Shown: positions 1 through 7,508 of the stretch, one piece after another
Layout of the letters: every line of letters begins with the position of its first letter
How positions within the stretch are numbered: the first letter of the stretch is position 1
Assembly (NCBI RefSeq): GCF_027889715.1
Contig: NZ_JAPJZH010000011.1
Coordinates: forward strand, 147,607 to 211,606
Reading direction: 5' to 3'
Source of the DNA: Allohoeflea poritis
Lineage (GTDB): Bacteria; Pseudomonadota; Alphaproteobacteria; Rhizobiales; Rhizobiaceae
DNA length: 64,000 nucleotides
Program-made: the position numbers and the translations under genes
The notes under the pieces: generated by a model
Seen by the model: the letters and a program-made list of their open reading frames with translations, nothing else
Database searches by the model: none
What the model was told of the DNA's origin: nothing

Positions 1-49
1 CGTCCGGTCGTCGCGTGTTCAGAAAGTCGATAATGCGTTCAGTGGTCAT
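1..49 (-). CDS. Partial CDS, 5' end only; probable ornithine/lysine decarboxylase
   Basis: Only the first 16 codons lie in the window, reading MTTERIIDFLNTRRPD leftward from an ATG at 49. A GGGAG ribosome-binding site sits 6 nt upstream of the ATG. The N-terminus resembles rhizobial PLP-dependent (fold type III) ornithine decarboxylases, which often begin with a similar IxDFLxTRRP segment; this is from memory of the family and 16 residues are too few for proof. The enzyme would make putrescine from ornithine. The long structured leader upstream fits an alphaproteobacterial odc/speF gene. Confidence 0.5.
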   Translation of the reverse strand, partial: MTTERIIDFLNTRRPD

Positions 50-450
50 CGGTTTCTCCCAACAACCCGGATTGCTCCGGATGACAAAGGGCATACGATC
101 ACTGGCCATGGAGCCGATTGGTGGAAACACCGGTTCCGCAACGAATGGTCGATGCGACGATGGAACCGCGTACCCGAAGGGTTCGCGAATTCCGCTTTGT
201 CTGCCTTGGATTGGTTGGGAGACCCAGCCGCACTTCCGGCAATGAAGGTGTGCCTCTGCAGTAACCCCGGCCTTTGGACAGCCGGCAGACACCATAAAGG
301 CCCGCACCGTCGTTGCTTCAAGATGTCCTCGATTTGACGGTTGGCCGGCAAACCGACTGGAGGGGTTAATTCCAGGTACCTTACCGATTTCCTCACCTTA
401 TCGAGGGTCGGCGGACACCCACAGGCACGTGCGACTTTGGGCAGCTGCGG
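50..450 (-). promoter_or_regulatory. Structured 5' leader, candidate speF-type RNA element
   Basis: About 500 nt separate the leftward start codon at 49 from the rightward amidase, and no convincing protein is encoded in between. The stretch has self-complementary arms typical of a leader RNA: a 5-bp hairpin with a GCAA (GNRA) loop on the minus strand at 67-80, just upstream of the ribosome-binding site; 7-bp arms at 131-137 and 162-168; and 7-bp arms at 269-275 and 296-302. Alphaproteobacterial ornithine decarboxylase genes are known to carry a roughly 400-nt speF leader motif. Identification here rests on position and structure, not on a covariance-model match, and the 5' limit is a guess. 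Confidence 0.4.
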
Positions 451-572
451 ACATAAGGCGTCACGCTGTCACAATCAAGCGGTTTTTTGCCCAAGATACT
501 ATGGACAAAGGCCCGCTTTTGTAAAAAATGAACGATCTTGGCATCCGGGTTCAATATCTTGAGACAATTGAC

Positions 573-1787
573 ATGAATCTCGTTCAAAGCGACCCGTTCA
601 ACGCGTTTATCGAAACCGGCGGTCCGGCCATACCTGCCGGGTCCGAAGGGCCGCTTGCGGGCTGCAGACTTGCGGTCAAGGACATATTCGATGTTGCCGG
701 ACACATCACCGGCCGCGGCAATCCGCACTGGCGCGATGAAAGCGAGCCCGCCGCCGCCACGGCTCCCGCAGTCCAGACGCTGCTCGACGCGGGCGCACAG
801 TTCATCGGCAAGACCCAGACGGACGAGTTCGCCTTCTCGCTGAACGGCCACAACGCCCACTACCCGCAGCCGGTGAATCCGGCCGCGCCTGAACGGATCA
901 CCGGAGGCTCGTCATCGGGATCGGTCGCCGCCGTTGCAGCCGGCCTTGCCGATATCGCCACCGGCTCGGATACCGGCGGATCGATCCGAGCGCCGGCATC
1001 CTATTGCGGCCTGGTCGGCCTGCGCACCACGCATGGGCTGATTTCCCTTGATGGAACCATGCCCCTCGCACCGAGCTTCGACACATTCGGCTGGTTCGCC
1101 CGCAACACCGATCTGTACATAACCGTTGCCGAACTGCTGCTGCCCGCCTCGGATTTCACGGCATCGCGGCTTCTGCGCATTCCGGAACAGGAGGCCATGC
1201 TGGCCGGCACGACGGAACAGAACGCCTATGCGGACGCGCTACGCCTTGTCCAGGACGTGGTCGGTGGCGCAACCGGATTGCAACTGACCGCACTTGATAT
1301 CGAGGAACGCTACTGGTGCCTGCGAAAACTGCAGGCCCGCGAGGCCTGGGAATCACACGGCGCATGGATCAGCGCCGCGGAACGCAATCTCGGCCCGGGC
1401 GTCAGGGAACGCTTCGCCTTCGGCACCACGATCGACGATGAAACCGTCAATTCGGAGACCGCCAAGCGGACCGCGCTGACAGACGAACTGGCCGATCTCA
1501 TCGGCAATGACGGTCTGGTCGTCATGCCGACGGTTCCAGGCGCCGCACCGCTCGCCGCCGCCTCGTTCGAGGACATCCAGGATTACCGCGAGCGCGCTAT
1601 CCGATTGCTTTGCCTGTCGGGCCTGACGGGATTTCCGCAACTCACCTTGCCGGTCGCCTCCGTCGACTGCGCGCCCTTCGGAATTTCACTGATGGGGCCG
1701 AAAGGCTCGGACCGGTCGCTGCTCGACATCGGCAGGAAGATTATCGACCGGGCGTCCGAAAACGGGACAGATCCATGGACACGCTGA
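573..1787 (+). CDS. Amidase signature family amidohydrolase
   Basis: A 404-residue amidase-signature enzyme that would hydrolyse a carboxamide to acid and ammonia; the substrate is unknown. The catalytic Ser-cisSer-Lys set is visible: Lys36 in VKDIFD, the glycine/serine loop GGSSSGS near 111-117, and nucleophile Ser137 in TGSDTGGSIRAPA. No signal peptide is seen, so it is cytoplasmic. An ATG 45 nt upstream (528) is in frame, but similarity to the family begins near the 573 start (DPFNAFI). The next gene, a LysR regulator, overlaps its end by 13 bp, so the two are probably co-transcribed and the regulator may respond to the amidase substrate. It is not GatA of the transamidosome, since gatB/gatC are absent. 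Confidence 0.82.
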   Translation: MNLVQSDPFNAFIETGGPAIPAGSEGPLAGCRLAVKDIFDVAGHITGRGNPHWRDESEPAAATAPAVQTLLDAGAQFIGKTQTDEFAFSLNGHNAHYPQPVNPAAPERITGGSSSGSVAAVAAGLADIATGSDTGGSIRAPASYCGLVGLRTTHGLISLDGTMPLAPSFDTFGWFARNTDLYITVAELLLPASDFTASRLLRIPEQEAMLAGTTEQNAYADALRLVQDVVGGATGLQLTALDIEERYWCLRKLQAREAWESHGAWISAAERNLGPGVRERFAFGTTIDDETVNSETAKRTALTDELADLIGNDGLVVMPTVPGAAPLAAASFEDIQDYRERAIRLLCLSGLTGFPQLTLPVASVDCAPFGISLMGPKGSDRSLLDIGRKIIDRASENGTDPWTR

Positions 1788-2683
1788 CACGCATACGCGC
1801 ATTCATCGACGTTGTGGAAGCGGAGGGCTTCTCCGCGGCGGCGCGCAGGAACGGCCGTTCCAAGGCGCTGCTTTCGAAATATGTGCGCGAACTTGAGGAC
1901 GATCTCGGCGCGCTGCTGCTCAACCGCACGACACGGCAGTTCTCGCTCACCGAAGCCGGACACACCTATTATCGCTCCGCCTCCGACATCCTGAAGGAGA
2001 TCGACAATCTCGCCGACCTGGTGCGCGAAACGAGCCGCGACCTGAAAGGCACGGTGCGCGTCTCCGCGCCGCGAACCTTCACCGATGCCGATATCGGTCA
2101 GTCAATGATCGATTTCGCGATGGAAAATCCCGAGATCAAGCTCGAGATCACCTCCGACGACCGATTTGTCGACCTTGTCGAGGAAGGCTTCGACGTCGCC
2201 ATCCGCATCACGCGGCTGGCCGATTCCGGCCTGATCGCCCGCAAGCTGGCGCCCTTCAAGGCCTATGTCTGCGCCAGCCCGGACTTCCTGCAACGCTATC
2301 CCGGTCTCAAGGAACCGGCAGACCTCGTCGACGTGCCCTGCATCATGGACACCAATGCCCGTTCTCTCAACAACTGGCACTTCCGGGGCAAGGACGACGC
2401 GACGGAAACAGTCACCGTGAAAGGCCCCATCGAGGTCAACAGCCCGACTGCCAGCATGAAGGCCGTGCGTGCCGGTCTCGGCGTGTCCATGCTGCCGGAT
2501 TTCGTCGTATGGCCGCTGCTCAAAAGCGGTGAGATCGTCACATTGTTCGAGGACCGGGTGCCGGATGGTGCGGCTATTTACGCCGTCTACCCGCATCGCC
2601 GCTACCTGCCGGCCAAGGTCCGCGCCTTCGTCGATTACCTCGCGGTCTGGTTCAAGCAATATGGTGGATATTGCGACCGTTAA
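1775..2683 (+). CDS. LysR family transcriptional regulator
   Basis: A 302-residue LysR regulator. Residues 1-60 form the winged helix-turn-helix (MDTLTRIRAFIDVVEAEGF, then AARRNGRSKALLSKYVRELE), followed by a linker helix and a periplasmic-binding-protein-like effector domain from about residue 90. The ATG at 1775 gives the canonical N-terminus; the longer open frame upstream runs inside the amidase and has no family similarity. The start overlaps the amidase by 13 bp, so the genes share a transcript. The common LysR arrangement is divergent; here it is downstream and co-directional, so autoregulation through a shared upstream promoter is possible. The sub-type resembles the AaeR/DsdC-like group with short recognition helix, but the effector cannot be told. 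Confidence 0.88.
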   Translation: MDTLTRIRAFIDVVEAEGFSAAARRNGRSKALLSKYVRELEDDLGALLLNRTTRQFSLTEAGHTYYRSASDILKEIDNLADLVRETSRDLKGTVRVSAPRTFTDADIGQSMIDFAMENPEIKLEITSDDRFVDLVEEGFDVAIRITRLADSGLIARKLAPFKAYVCASPDFLQRYPGLKEPADLVDVPCIMDTNARSLNNWHFRGKDDATETVTVKGPIEVNSPTASMKAVRAGLGVSMLPDFVVWPLLKSGEIVTLFEDRVPDGAAIYAVYPHRRYLPAKVRAFVDYLAVWFKQYGGYCDR

Positions 2684-2839
2684 GCGCCATATCGGAACCA
2701 GCAACGACTGCGATTCCAATGGGTGGGCAATTGCGGTAAAGTGACAACGCACGGATTCGGAAGCGGAAATGTCACGCCAGTCCAATTCCGGCCCAATTCT
2801 TCAGGCATGGGGCAAGACCGAACGGGAACCCGACCGACG

Positions 2840-3493
2840 ATGATCCGAAGTGTCAGCATAAAACGACTGGGGCTTGCCTGCGCATTTACGACCGCGACAG
2901 CGTCGGCGGCGTTTTCGCATCCGCATGTTTTTGCCGAGGCGCGGATGGAAGTGATGATCGACGATCGGGAAACGGTGCGCGAGTTGCGGCATGTGTGGCG
3001 GTTCGACGAACTGTTCTCCGCCACGGTCATGCTTGAGTTCGATGCCAATGCCAATCTGAAGCTTGAACCGGAAGAGCTCGCCGAGGTCGGCAGGATCGTG
3101 CACGCCTCGCTCGCCGATTTCGACTACTACACATCCATCATCCACAATGGCAGGGACATCGGCATCCTCGCGCCGGATGGAATCAATGTCGATTTCCGGG
3201 ACGGTCAACTCCTGATGTTCTTTGCCGTGCAGCCCGAGGGTGGCCTGTCGCTGGACGGAACGACGAGCTTCGGCGTCTATGATCCGACAATGTATACGGC
3301 GATCGACTTCCTCAATGACTCGGATTTGGTGGTTGCCGGCAACACGAATGGCTGCAAGAGCGCGGTGGTGCGCCCCGATGTGGATGAAATCCTCGCCCAG
3401 AATCAGGAATCGCTGACCGAAGCCTTCTTCAACGATCCGGCAGGCAACGATTTTTCCAAGTTCTTTGCAACACGGCTCGAGCTGAAATGCTGA
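2840..3493 (+). CDS. DUF1007 family periplasmic protein
   Basis: A 217-residue secreted protein of the DUF1007 family. An N-terminal signal peptide (hydrophobic LGLACAFTTATASAAFS) is followed by the family's opening HPHVFAEARMEV. These proteins are typically encoded next to NicO/RcnA-type metal transporters and are thought to be periplasmic partners, though no biochemical role is firmly established. The downstream nickel/cobalt transporter overlaps by 7 bp (3487-3493), so translational coupling is likely. The ATG at 2840 was chosen because it begins the signal peptide; the upstream in-frame ATG at 2723 would add 39 non-signal residues. Two cysteines (in NTNGCKS and at the extreme C-terminus, LELKC) could form a disulfide. 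Confidence 0.8.
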   Translation: MIRSVSIKRLGLACAFTTATASAAFSHPHVFAEARMEVMIDDRETVRELRHVWRFDELFSATVMLEFDANANLKLEPEELAEVGRIVHASLADFDYYTSIIHNGRDIGILAPDGINVDFRDGQLLMFFAVQPEGGLSLDGTTSFGVYDPTMYTAIDFLNDSDLVVAGNTNGCKSAVVRPDVDEILAQNQESLTEAFFNDPAGNDFSKFFATRLELKC

Positions 3494-4599
3494 CAACCCG
3501 TTTTCGGTTCACTGCCCTTGCCGCGTTGTGTGTGTGCCTTCTTGCGCCGCTTGTTTCGCCTGCCCTCGCGCAGTCGTCCCTGGGCATCGGCTCCGCAGAG
3601 CCCGGTTTCCAGGCGACCGGCACATTCGGTTCCTGGTTCGGCTGGATCAACACACAGCAGCAATCCTTCTACCGCGCGCTATCGGGCACGCTTCAGGCCA
3701 TGCGCGAGGATCCGCAAAAGCTGTGGCTGCTTATTGGTCTGTCCTTCGCCTATGGCGTCTTTCACGCCGCCGGACCGGGGCACGGCAAGGCCGTCATCTC
3801 TTCCTATGTAATCGCCAATGAACAGACCCTGCGTCGCGGCGTCGTCATCTCTTTCCTGGCGGCATTGATGCAGGGCACGGTCGCTATTCTCATCGTCGGC
3901 GTGACCTATTTCGCACTGCGCGGCACCGGCATTTCCATGACGGAGGCGACCCATACACTGGAAATCGCAAGCTATGCGCTGATCGCCGGATTTGGTGGCT
4001 GGCTCCTCTACCGCAAGCTGCGGCCCGCCGCACGCAAGGTGGCGCGGGAGGTTCACCTGAGTGCCGGCACCCCGCTGTCATCCCATGCCCCGGCTCTGGC
4101 CCATGCCCATGCCCATGCGCACCGGCATGACCACCATGGGCACGATCACCATGATCATCATCACCACCATCATGGGCATGATCACCACGATCGTCATCAC
4201 CATGACCATGGCCCGGACGGCGTCTGCCCGACCTGCGGCCATTCCCACGCACCCGATCCCGCGCTCCTGCAGGCTGAGAAACTGGAGCTGCGCGAAGCCT
4301 GGTCGGCGATCGTCGCGATTGGCCTGCGGCCCTGTTCCGGCGCCTTGATCGTCCTGACTTTCGCGCTCCTCAACGGCCTTTATCTCGGCGGCTTCCTGTC
4401 GGTCCTGGCCATGTCCATCGGCACCGCGATCACCGTCTCCATTCTCGCGACGCTGGCGGTTGTCGCCAAAAACACCGCCGTGCGGTTTGCCTCCAGCGAG
4501 TCGGCCGCATCAAGGATCGGCGGCGCCATCGAGATCGCCGGCGCGACTCTTGTTCTCGTGCTTGGGCTTGTTCTTCTGATGGCCGCATTGCAGGCTTAA
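3487..4599 (+). CDS. NicO/RcnA-type nickel-cobalt transporter with histidine-rich loop
   Basis: A 370-residue polytopic membrane protein. It has an N-terminal signal-like segment (residues 1-29), the NicO motif HAAGPGHGK (93-101), three further membrane segments, a long loop of about 50 residues (200-253) dominated by His and Asp and ending in a CPTCGHSH motif, then RPCSGALIVLTFALLNG and three C-terminal helices. This is the architecture of RcnA-like exporters, which remove Ni or Co. The loop can plausibly bind several metal ions. It forms a unit with the DUF1007 gene. Urease, a nickel enzyme, is encoded elsewhere in this window, so a nickel role is attractive, but the direction of transport and the metal are inference. 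Confidence 0.85.
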   Translation: MLTTRFRFTALAALCVCLLAPLVSPALAQSSLGIGSAEPGFQATGTFGSWFGWINTQQQSFYRALSGTLQAMREDPQKLWLLIGLSFAYGVFHAAGPGHGKAVISSYVIANEQTLRRGVVISFLAALMQGTVAILIVGVTYFALRGTGISMTEATHTLEIASYALIAGFGGWLLYRKLRPAARKVAREVHLSAGTPLSSHAPALAHAHAHAHRHDHHGHDHHDHHHHHHGHDHHDRHHHDHGPDGVCPTCGHSHAPDPALLQAEKLELREAWSAIVAIGLRPCSGALIVLTFALLNGLYLGGFLSVLAMSIGTAITVSILATLAVVAKNTAVRFASSESAASRIGGAIEIAGATLVLVLGLVLLMAALQA

Positions 4600-4748
4600 G
4601 GGTACTCTCGCTCCCCTGAACCACCCTGCACTGTCAGGAGTGTTGCCGGGCGATACCAACCATTGGTGGCGCTTTTGACGGAATCGGTCTAAAAGGGCGA
4701 CCTTCCCAAGGGCGCCAATGCCTGCGCCGAACACCGAAAGAGATTGCC

Positions 4749-5945
4749 ATGTCAGCCGGAATGATGCGTTCGGCCGTAATCCTCGGCCTCCTGGCCTGTG
4801 TCGGTCCACTGTCGATCGACATGTATCTGCCCGCCCTGCCGTCGATCGCTGACGGGCTCGGCTCGACGGTTGCCTCCGTGCAGATGACGCTGACGGTGTT
4901 CTTTCTCGCCTTCGGCGCGGCACAGCTCGTTTACGGTCCGATTGCCGACCAGGTCGGCCGCAAACCGCCGCTCTATTTTGGCCTCGGGATTTTCATTCTT
5001 GGCTCGATCGGCTGCGCGCTCGCGCCGAACATCGAGATCCTGACAGTGGCGCGTTTCGTCCAGGGGCTCGGCGCGGCGGTCGTCATGGTCATTCCGCGCG
5101 CCATCATCCGTGATCTTCACACCGGTGTCGCGGCGACGCGCCTGATGGCGCTGATCATGCTTGTGATCAGCGTTTCGCCGATGCTGGCGCCGCTGGCCGG
5201 CAGCGGCGTGATCCTGCTTGCCGGCTGGCGCGCGATCTTCATTCTGTTGTGCGTCGCCGCCGTGTTCAGCCTGCTGTTGACCGGCTTCATGCTGCCCGAA
5301 ACGCTGAAGCCCGAGAACCGGGTCGTCTTCAACACGCGCAGCTTCCTGCGCGGCTCGAAAACGCTGCTCACCGATCCGGAATTCATGGGCCTGACCTTCA
5401 TCGGCGGCTTCGGCATGGCGATCTTCTTCGTCTTCATCGCCAGCGCCTCTTTTGTCTATACCGGCGAGTTCGGCCTCTCGCCGACCGGCTTCAGCCTGGC
5501 ATTCGCCATCAATGCCCTTGGATTTTTCTCGGCCTCACAGGCCGCGGCCGGTCTCGGCCGACGCATCGGCATGGTCCGGATGGTATCGCTCGCCGTTGCC
5601 GGCTTTGCCCTGTTCACGATCATTCTGCTGGCCATTGCACTGGCCGGCCATGCGACGCTGTTCGTCATCGTCGGCCTGCTGTTTTGCGCCAATGCCTGCC
5701 TCGGCCTGGTCATTCCGACGACGATGGTGCTGGCGCTCGACAATCATGGCGATATTGCGGGCCTCGCCTCGTCGCTCGGCGGAACGCTGCAGATGGTGGC
5801 CGGAGGCGTGATGATCGCCGTTGCAAGTCCTTTCTTCGACGGCACCGCGACACCGATGATAACGGCCATCGCCCTGTGCGGCATCGCCGCCTTCATCCTG
5901 TCGCGCCTGACTGCCGCCAAGGCCACAGCGCACCAGCCGGGATAA
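4749..5945 (+). CDS. MFS transporter, Bcr/CflA drug-resistance family
   Basis: A 398-residue protein with about 12 predicted membrane helices. The start LLACVGPLSIDMYLPALPSIA is typical of Bcr/CflA-type proton-driven exporters, and the MFS motif A appears as GPIADQVGRKPPLYFG near residues 61-76. Family members export bicyclomycin, chloramphenicol, sulfonamides or small dipeptides; the substrate here is unknown. It stands alone: 149 bp separate it from the transporter upstream, and the next gene is on the other strand 15 bp downstream. Confidence 0.88.
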   Translation: MSAGMMRSAVILGLLACVGPLSIDMYLPALPSIADGLGSTVASVQMTLTVFFLAFGAAQLVYGPIADQVGRKPPLYFGLGIFILGSIGCALAPNIEILTVARFVQGLGAAVVMVIPRAIIRDLHTGVAATRLMALIMLVISVSPMLAPLAGSGVILLAGWRAIFILLCVAAVFSLLLTGFMLPETLKPENRVVFNTRSFLRGSKTLLTDPEFMGLTFIGGFGMAIFFVFIASASFVYTGEFGLSPTGFSLAFAINALGFFSASQAAAGLGRRIGMVRMVSLAVAGFALFTIILLAIALAGHATLFVIVGLLFCANACLGLVIPTTMVLALDNHGDIAGLASSLGGTLQMVAGGVMIAVASPFFDGTATPMITAIALCGIAAFILSRLTAAKATAHQPG

Positions 5946-5960
5946 TCGGACCGCGTTTGC

Positions 5961-6185
5961 TCAGCCGGCGTCGGAGGGGCCGCCCCGCCGGCGCTGATAG
6001 CGCGCGCGCAGCCAGAAAATCGCGAAGAAGCCGAGAATGAACAGGGCCGTAACGCCATAGCCCAGCCAGGGCGATATATCGCCCAGCGCCAGGACGATCC
6101 TCGGCATGGCAAGGAACAGGATTGCCACGACCACGAGAATGATCGCCGCCGCGATAGCCGATGATTTTGCGCTGCTGCCGGACAT
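5961..6185 (-). CDS. Small two-helix membrane protein, unknown function
   Basis: A 74-residue protein with two clear hydrophobic helices (about residues 10-33, AAAIILVVVAILFLAMP, and 41-60, LGYGVTALFILGFFAIFWL), followed by a positively charged tail RARYQRRRGG. The charge bias suggests the C-terminus is cytoplasmic. ATG at 6185; an AAGGAAGGG ribosome-binding site lies upstream. It is convergent with the MFS gene and divergent from the aminotransferase. No family is recognised. The coding frame is supported by its hydrophobic periodicity and alpha-like codon use. Confidence 0.6.
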   Translation of the reverse strand: MSGSSAKSSAIAAAIILVVVAILFLAMPRIVLALGDISPWLGYGVTALFILGFFAIFWLRARYQRRRGGPSDAG

Positions 6186-6293
6186 ATGGCGTGTCCCTTC
6201 CTTTTTGCCGGCCCCTCTTCACATACATCGCATTGAAATAACAGTCCCGATGCGCCAAGAAAGGGCCGGACCGGAAAACCACGAGGTGCATAC

Positions 6294-7472
6294 ATGCAGA
6301 CCGTCGCAGCCTTTGACCGTATTGGCGAGGAAAACGCTTTCGCCGTTCTCGCGCGCGCCGCGGCGCTGCAGGCCGGTGGCCGCGACATTGTCAATCTGGG
6401 CATCGGCCAGCCGGATTTCAAAACCCCGTCGCATATTGTCGAAGCCGCGATCAAGGCGCTGCGCGACGGCCATCACGGCTATACGCCCGCCAACGGCCTG
6501 CTCGAGACGCGCGAGGCGGTGGTGCGCCGCACGCTGACGACCACCGGCATCGAGGTCTCGCCCGACAATGTCATGATCATGCCAGGCGGCAAGCCGACCA
6601 TGTTCGCGGCGATCACCATGTTCGGCGAACCGGGCGCCGAGATTCTCTATCCCGACCCCGGATTTCCCATCTACCGCTCGATGATCGACTATACCGGCGC
6701 CAGGGCGGTTCCCGTGCCGATCCGCGAGGAAAACGGCTTTGCCTTTTCAGCCGAGGAGACGCTTTCGAAGATCACGCCGCAAACCCGGCTCCTGATCGTC
6801 AATTCGCCGGCCAACCCGACCGGCGGCGTCACACCGAAAGCCGAGATCGGGAAGCTGGTCGAGGGTCTTGGGAACCATCCGCATGTGGCGGTTCTGTCGG
6901 ACGAGATCTACGACGTCATGACCTATGACGGCGAGGAACATACATCGCTGCTGACCTATCCGCAGATCCGCGACCGGCTGATCGTGCTCAACGGCTGGTC
7001 CAAGACCTGGGCAATGACCGGTTGGCGCATGGGCTGGTCGATCTGGCCGAATGGTCCGCAAAGCGCCAATCTCTACGACAAGGTCCGCAAACTCGCCGTC
7101 AATTGCTGGTCCTGCGTCAACACGCCGAGCCAGTATGCGGGCATCGCCGCCATTGACGGCCCGCAGGACGATGTCGAAACGATGCTGGAAGCCTTCGACC
7201 GCAGGCGCCGTCTGGTCACCGACCTGCTGAACGCTCTGCCCGACGTGCGGTGCGCGACGCCCAAGGGCGCCTTCTACGTCTTCCCGAATATCTCGGCGAC
7301 GGGCTTCAAGGCCAAGGATCTCGCATCGCGGCTGCTTGAGGAGGCCGGTGTCGCACTCGTCGGCGGCCCTGATTTCGGCGATTTCGGCGAAGGTTATGTG
7401 CGCCTGTCCTGCGCCGCGTCCGAAGACCGCATCGAAACGGCCATCGAACGCATCGGCAGTTTTCTTGAATAA
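6294..7472 (+). CDS. PLP-dependent class I/II aminotransferase
   Basis: A 392-residue fold-type I aminotransferase. The PLP lysine is Lys237 in NGWSKTWAMTGWRMGW. Other family marks are NLGIGQPDFKTP near residues 34-45, GYTPANGLLETREAV, NSPANPTGG near 171 and LSDEIYDVM near 202. The substrate is not evident; proteins of this subfamily act on aspartate, alanine, aromatic or branched amino acids. It is monocistronic, flanked by an opposing small gene and by the leftward dctPQM operon, with a hairpin at 7476-7502 between the convergent ends. Confidence 0.85.
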   Translation: MQTVAAFDRIGEENAFAVLARAAALQAGGRDIVNLGIGQPDFKTPSHIVEAAIKALRDGHHGYTPANGLLETREAVVRRTLTTTGIEVSPDNVMIMPGGKPTMFAAITMFGEPGAEILYPDPGFPIYRSMIDYTGARAVPVPIREENGFAFSAEETLSKITPQTRLLIVNSPANPTGGVTPKAEIGKLVEGLGNHPHVAVLSDEIYDVMTYDGEEHTSLLTYPQIRDRLIVLNGWSKTWAMTGWRMGWSIWPNGPQSANLYDKVRKLAVNCWSCVNTPSQYAGIAAIDGPQDDVETMLEAFDRRRRLVTDLLNALPDVRCATPKGAFYVFPNISATGFKAKDLASRLLEEAGVALVGGPDFGDFGEGYVRLSCAASEDRIETAIERIGSFLE

Positions 7473-7502
7473 AAAGCCGGCGGCGGTTGAACCCGCCGCC
7501 GG
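7471..7502 (-). terminator. Rho-independent terminator of the dctPQM operon
   Basis: A 10-bp perfect GC stem (arms 7477-7486 and 7493-7502) with a 6-nt loop. Read leftward it is followed by a CTTTTTATT run, the classic intrinsic terminator form, so it ends dctM transcripts. Read rightward it has no U-tract and is a weak stop for the aminotransferase. Confidence 0.75.
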
Positions 7503-7508
7503 TCGCGG

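Noticed and set aside
46..396. 116-codon open frame on the minus strand overlapping the leader
   Set aside because: It overlaps the start of the leftward edge gene, has no ribosome-binding site and an unnatural composition; the region is better explained as structured leader.
2684..2839. Possible cobalamin riboswitch before the DUF1007/NicO pair
   Set aside because: Such elements often precede cobalt transporters, but the B12-box and its paired stems are not present and the gap is only 156 bp.
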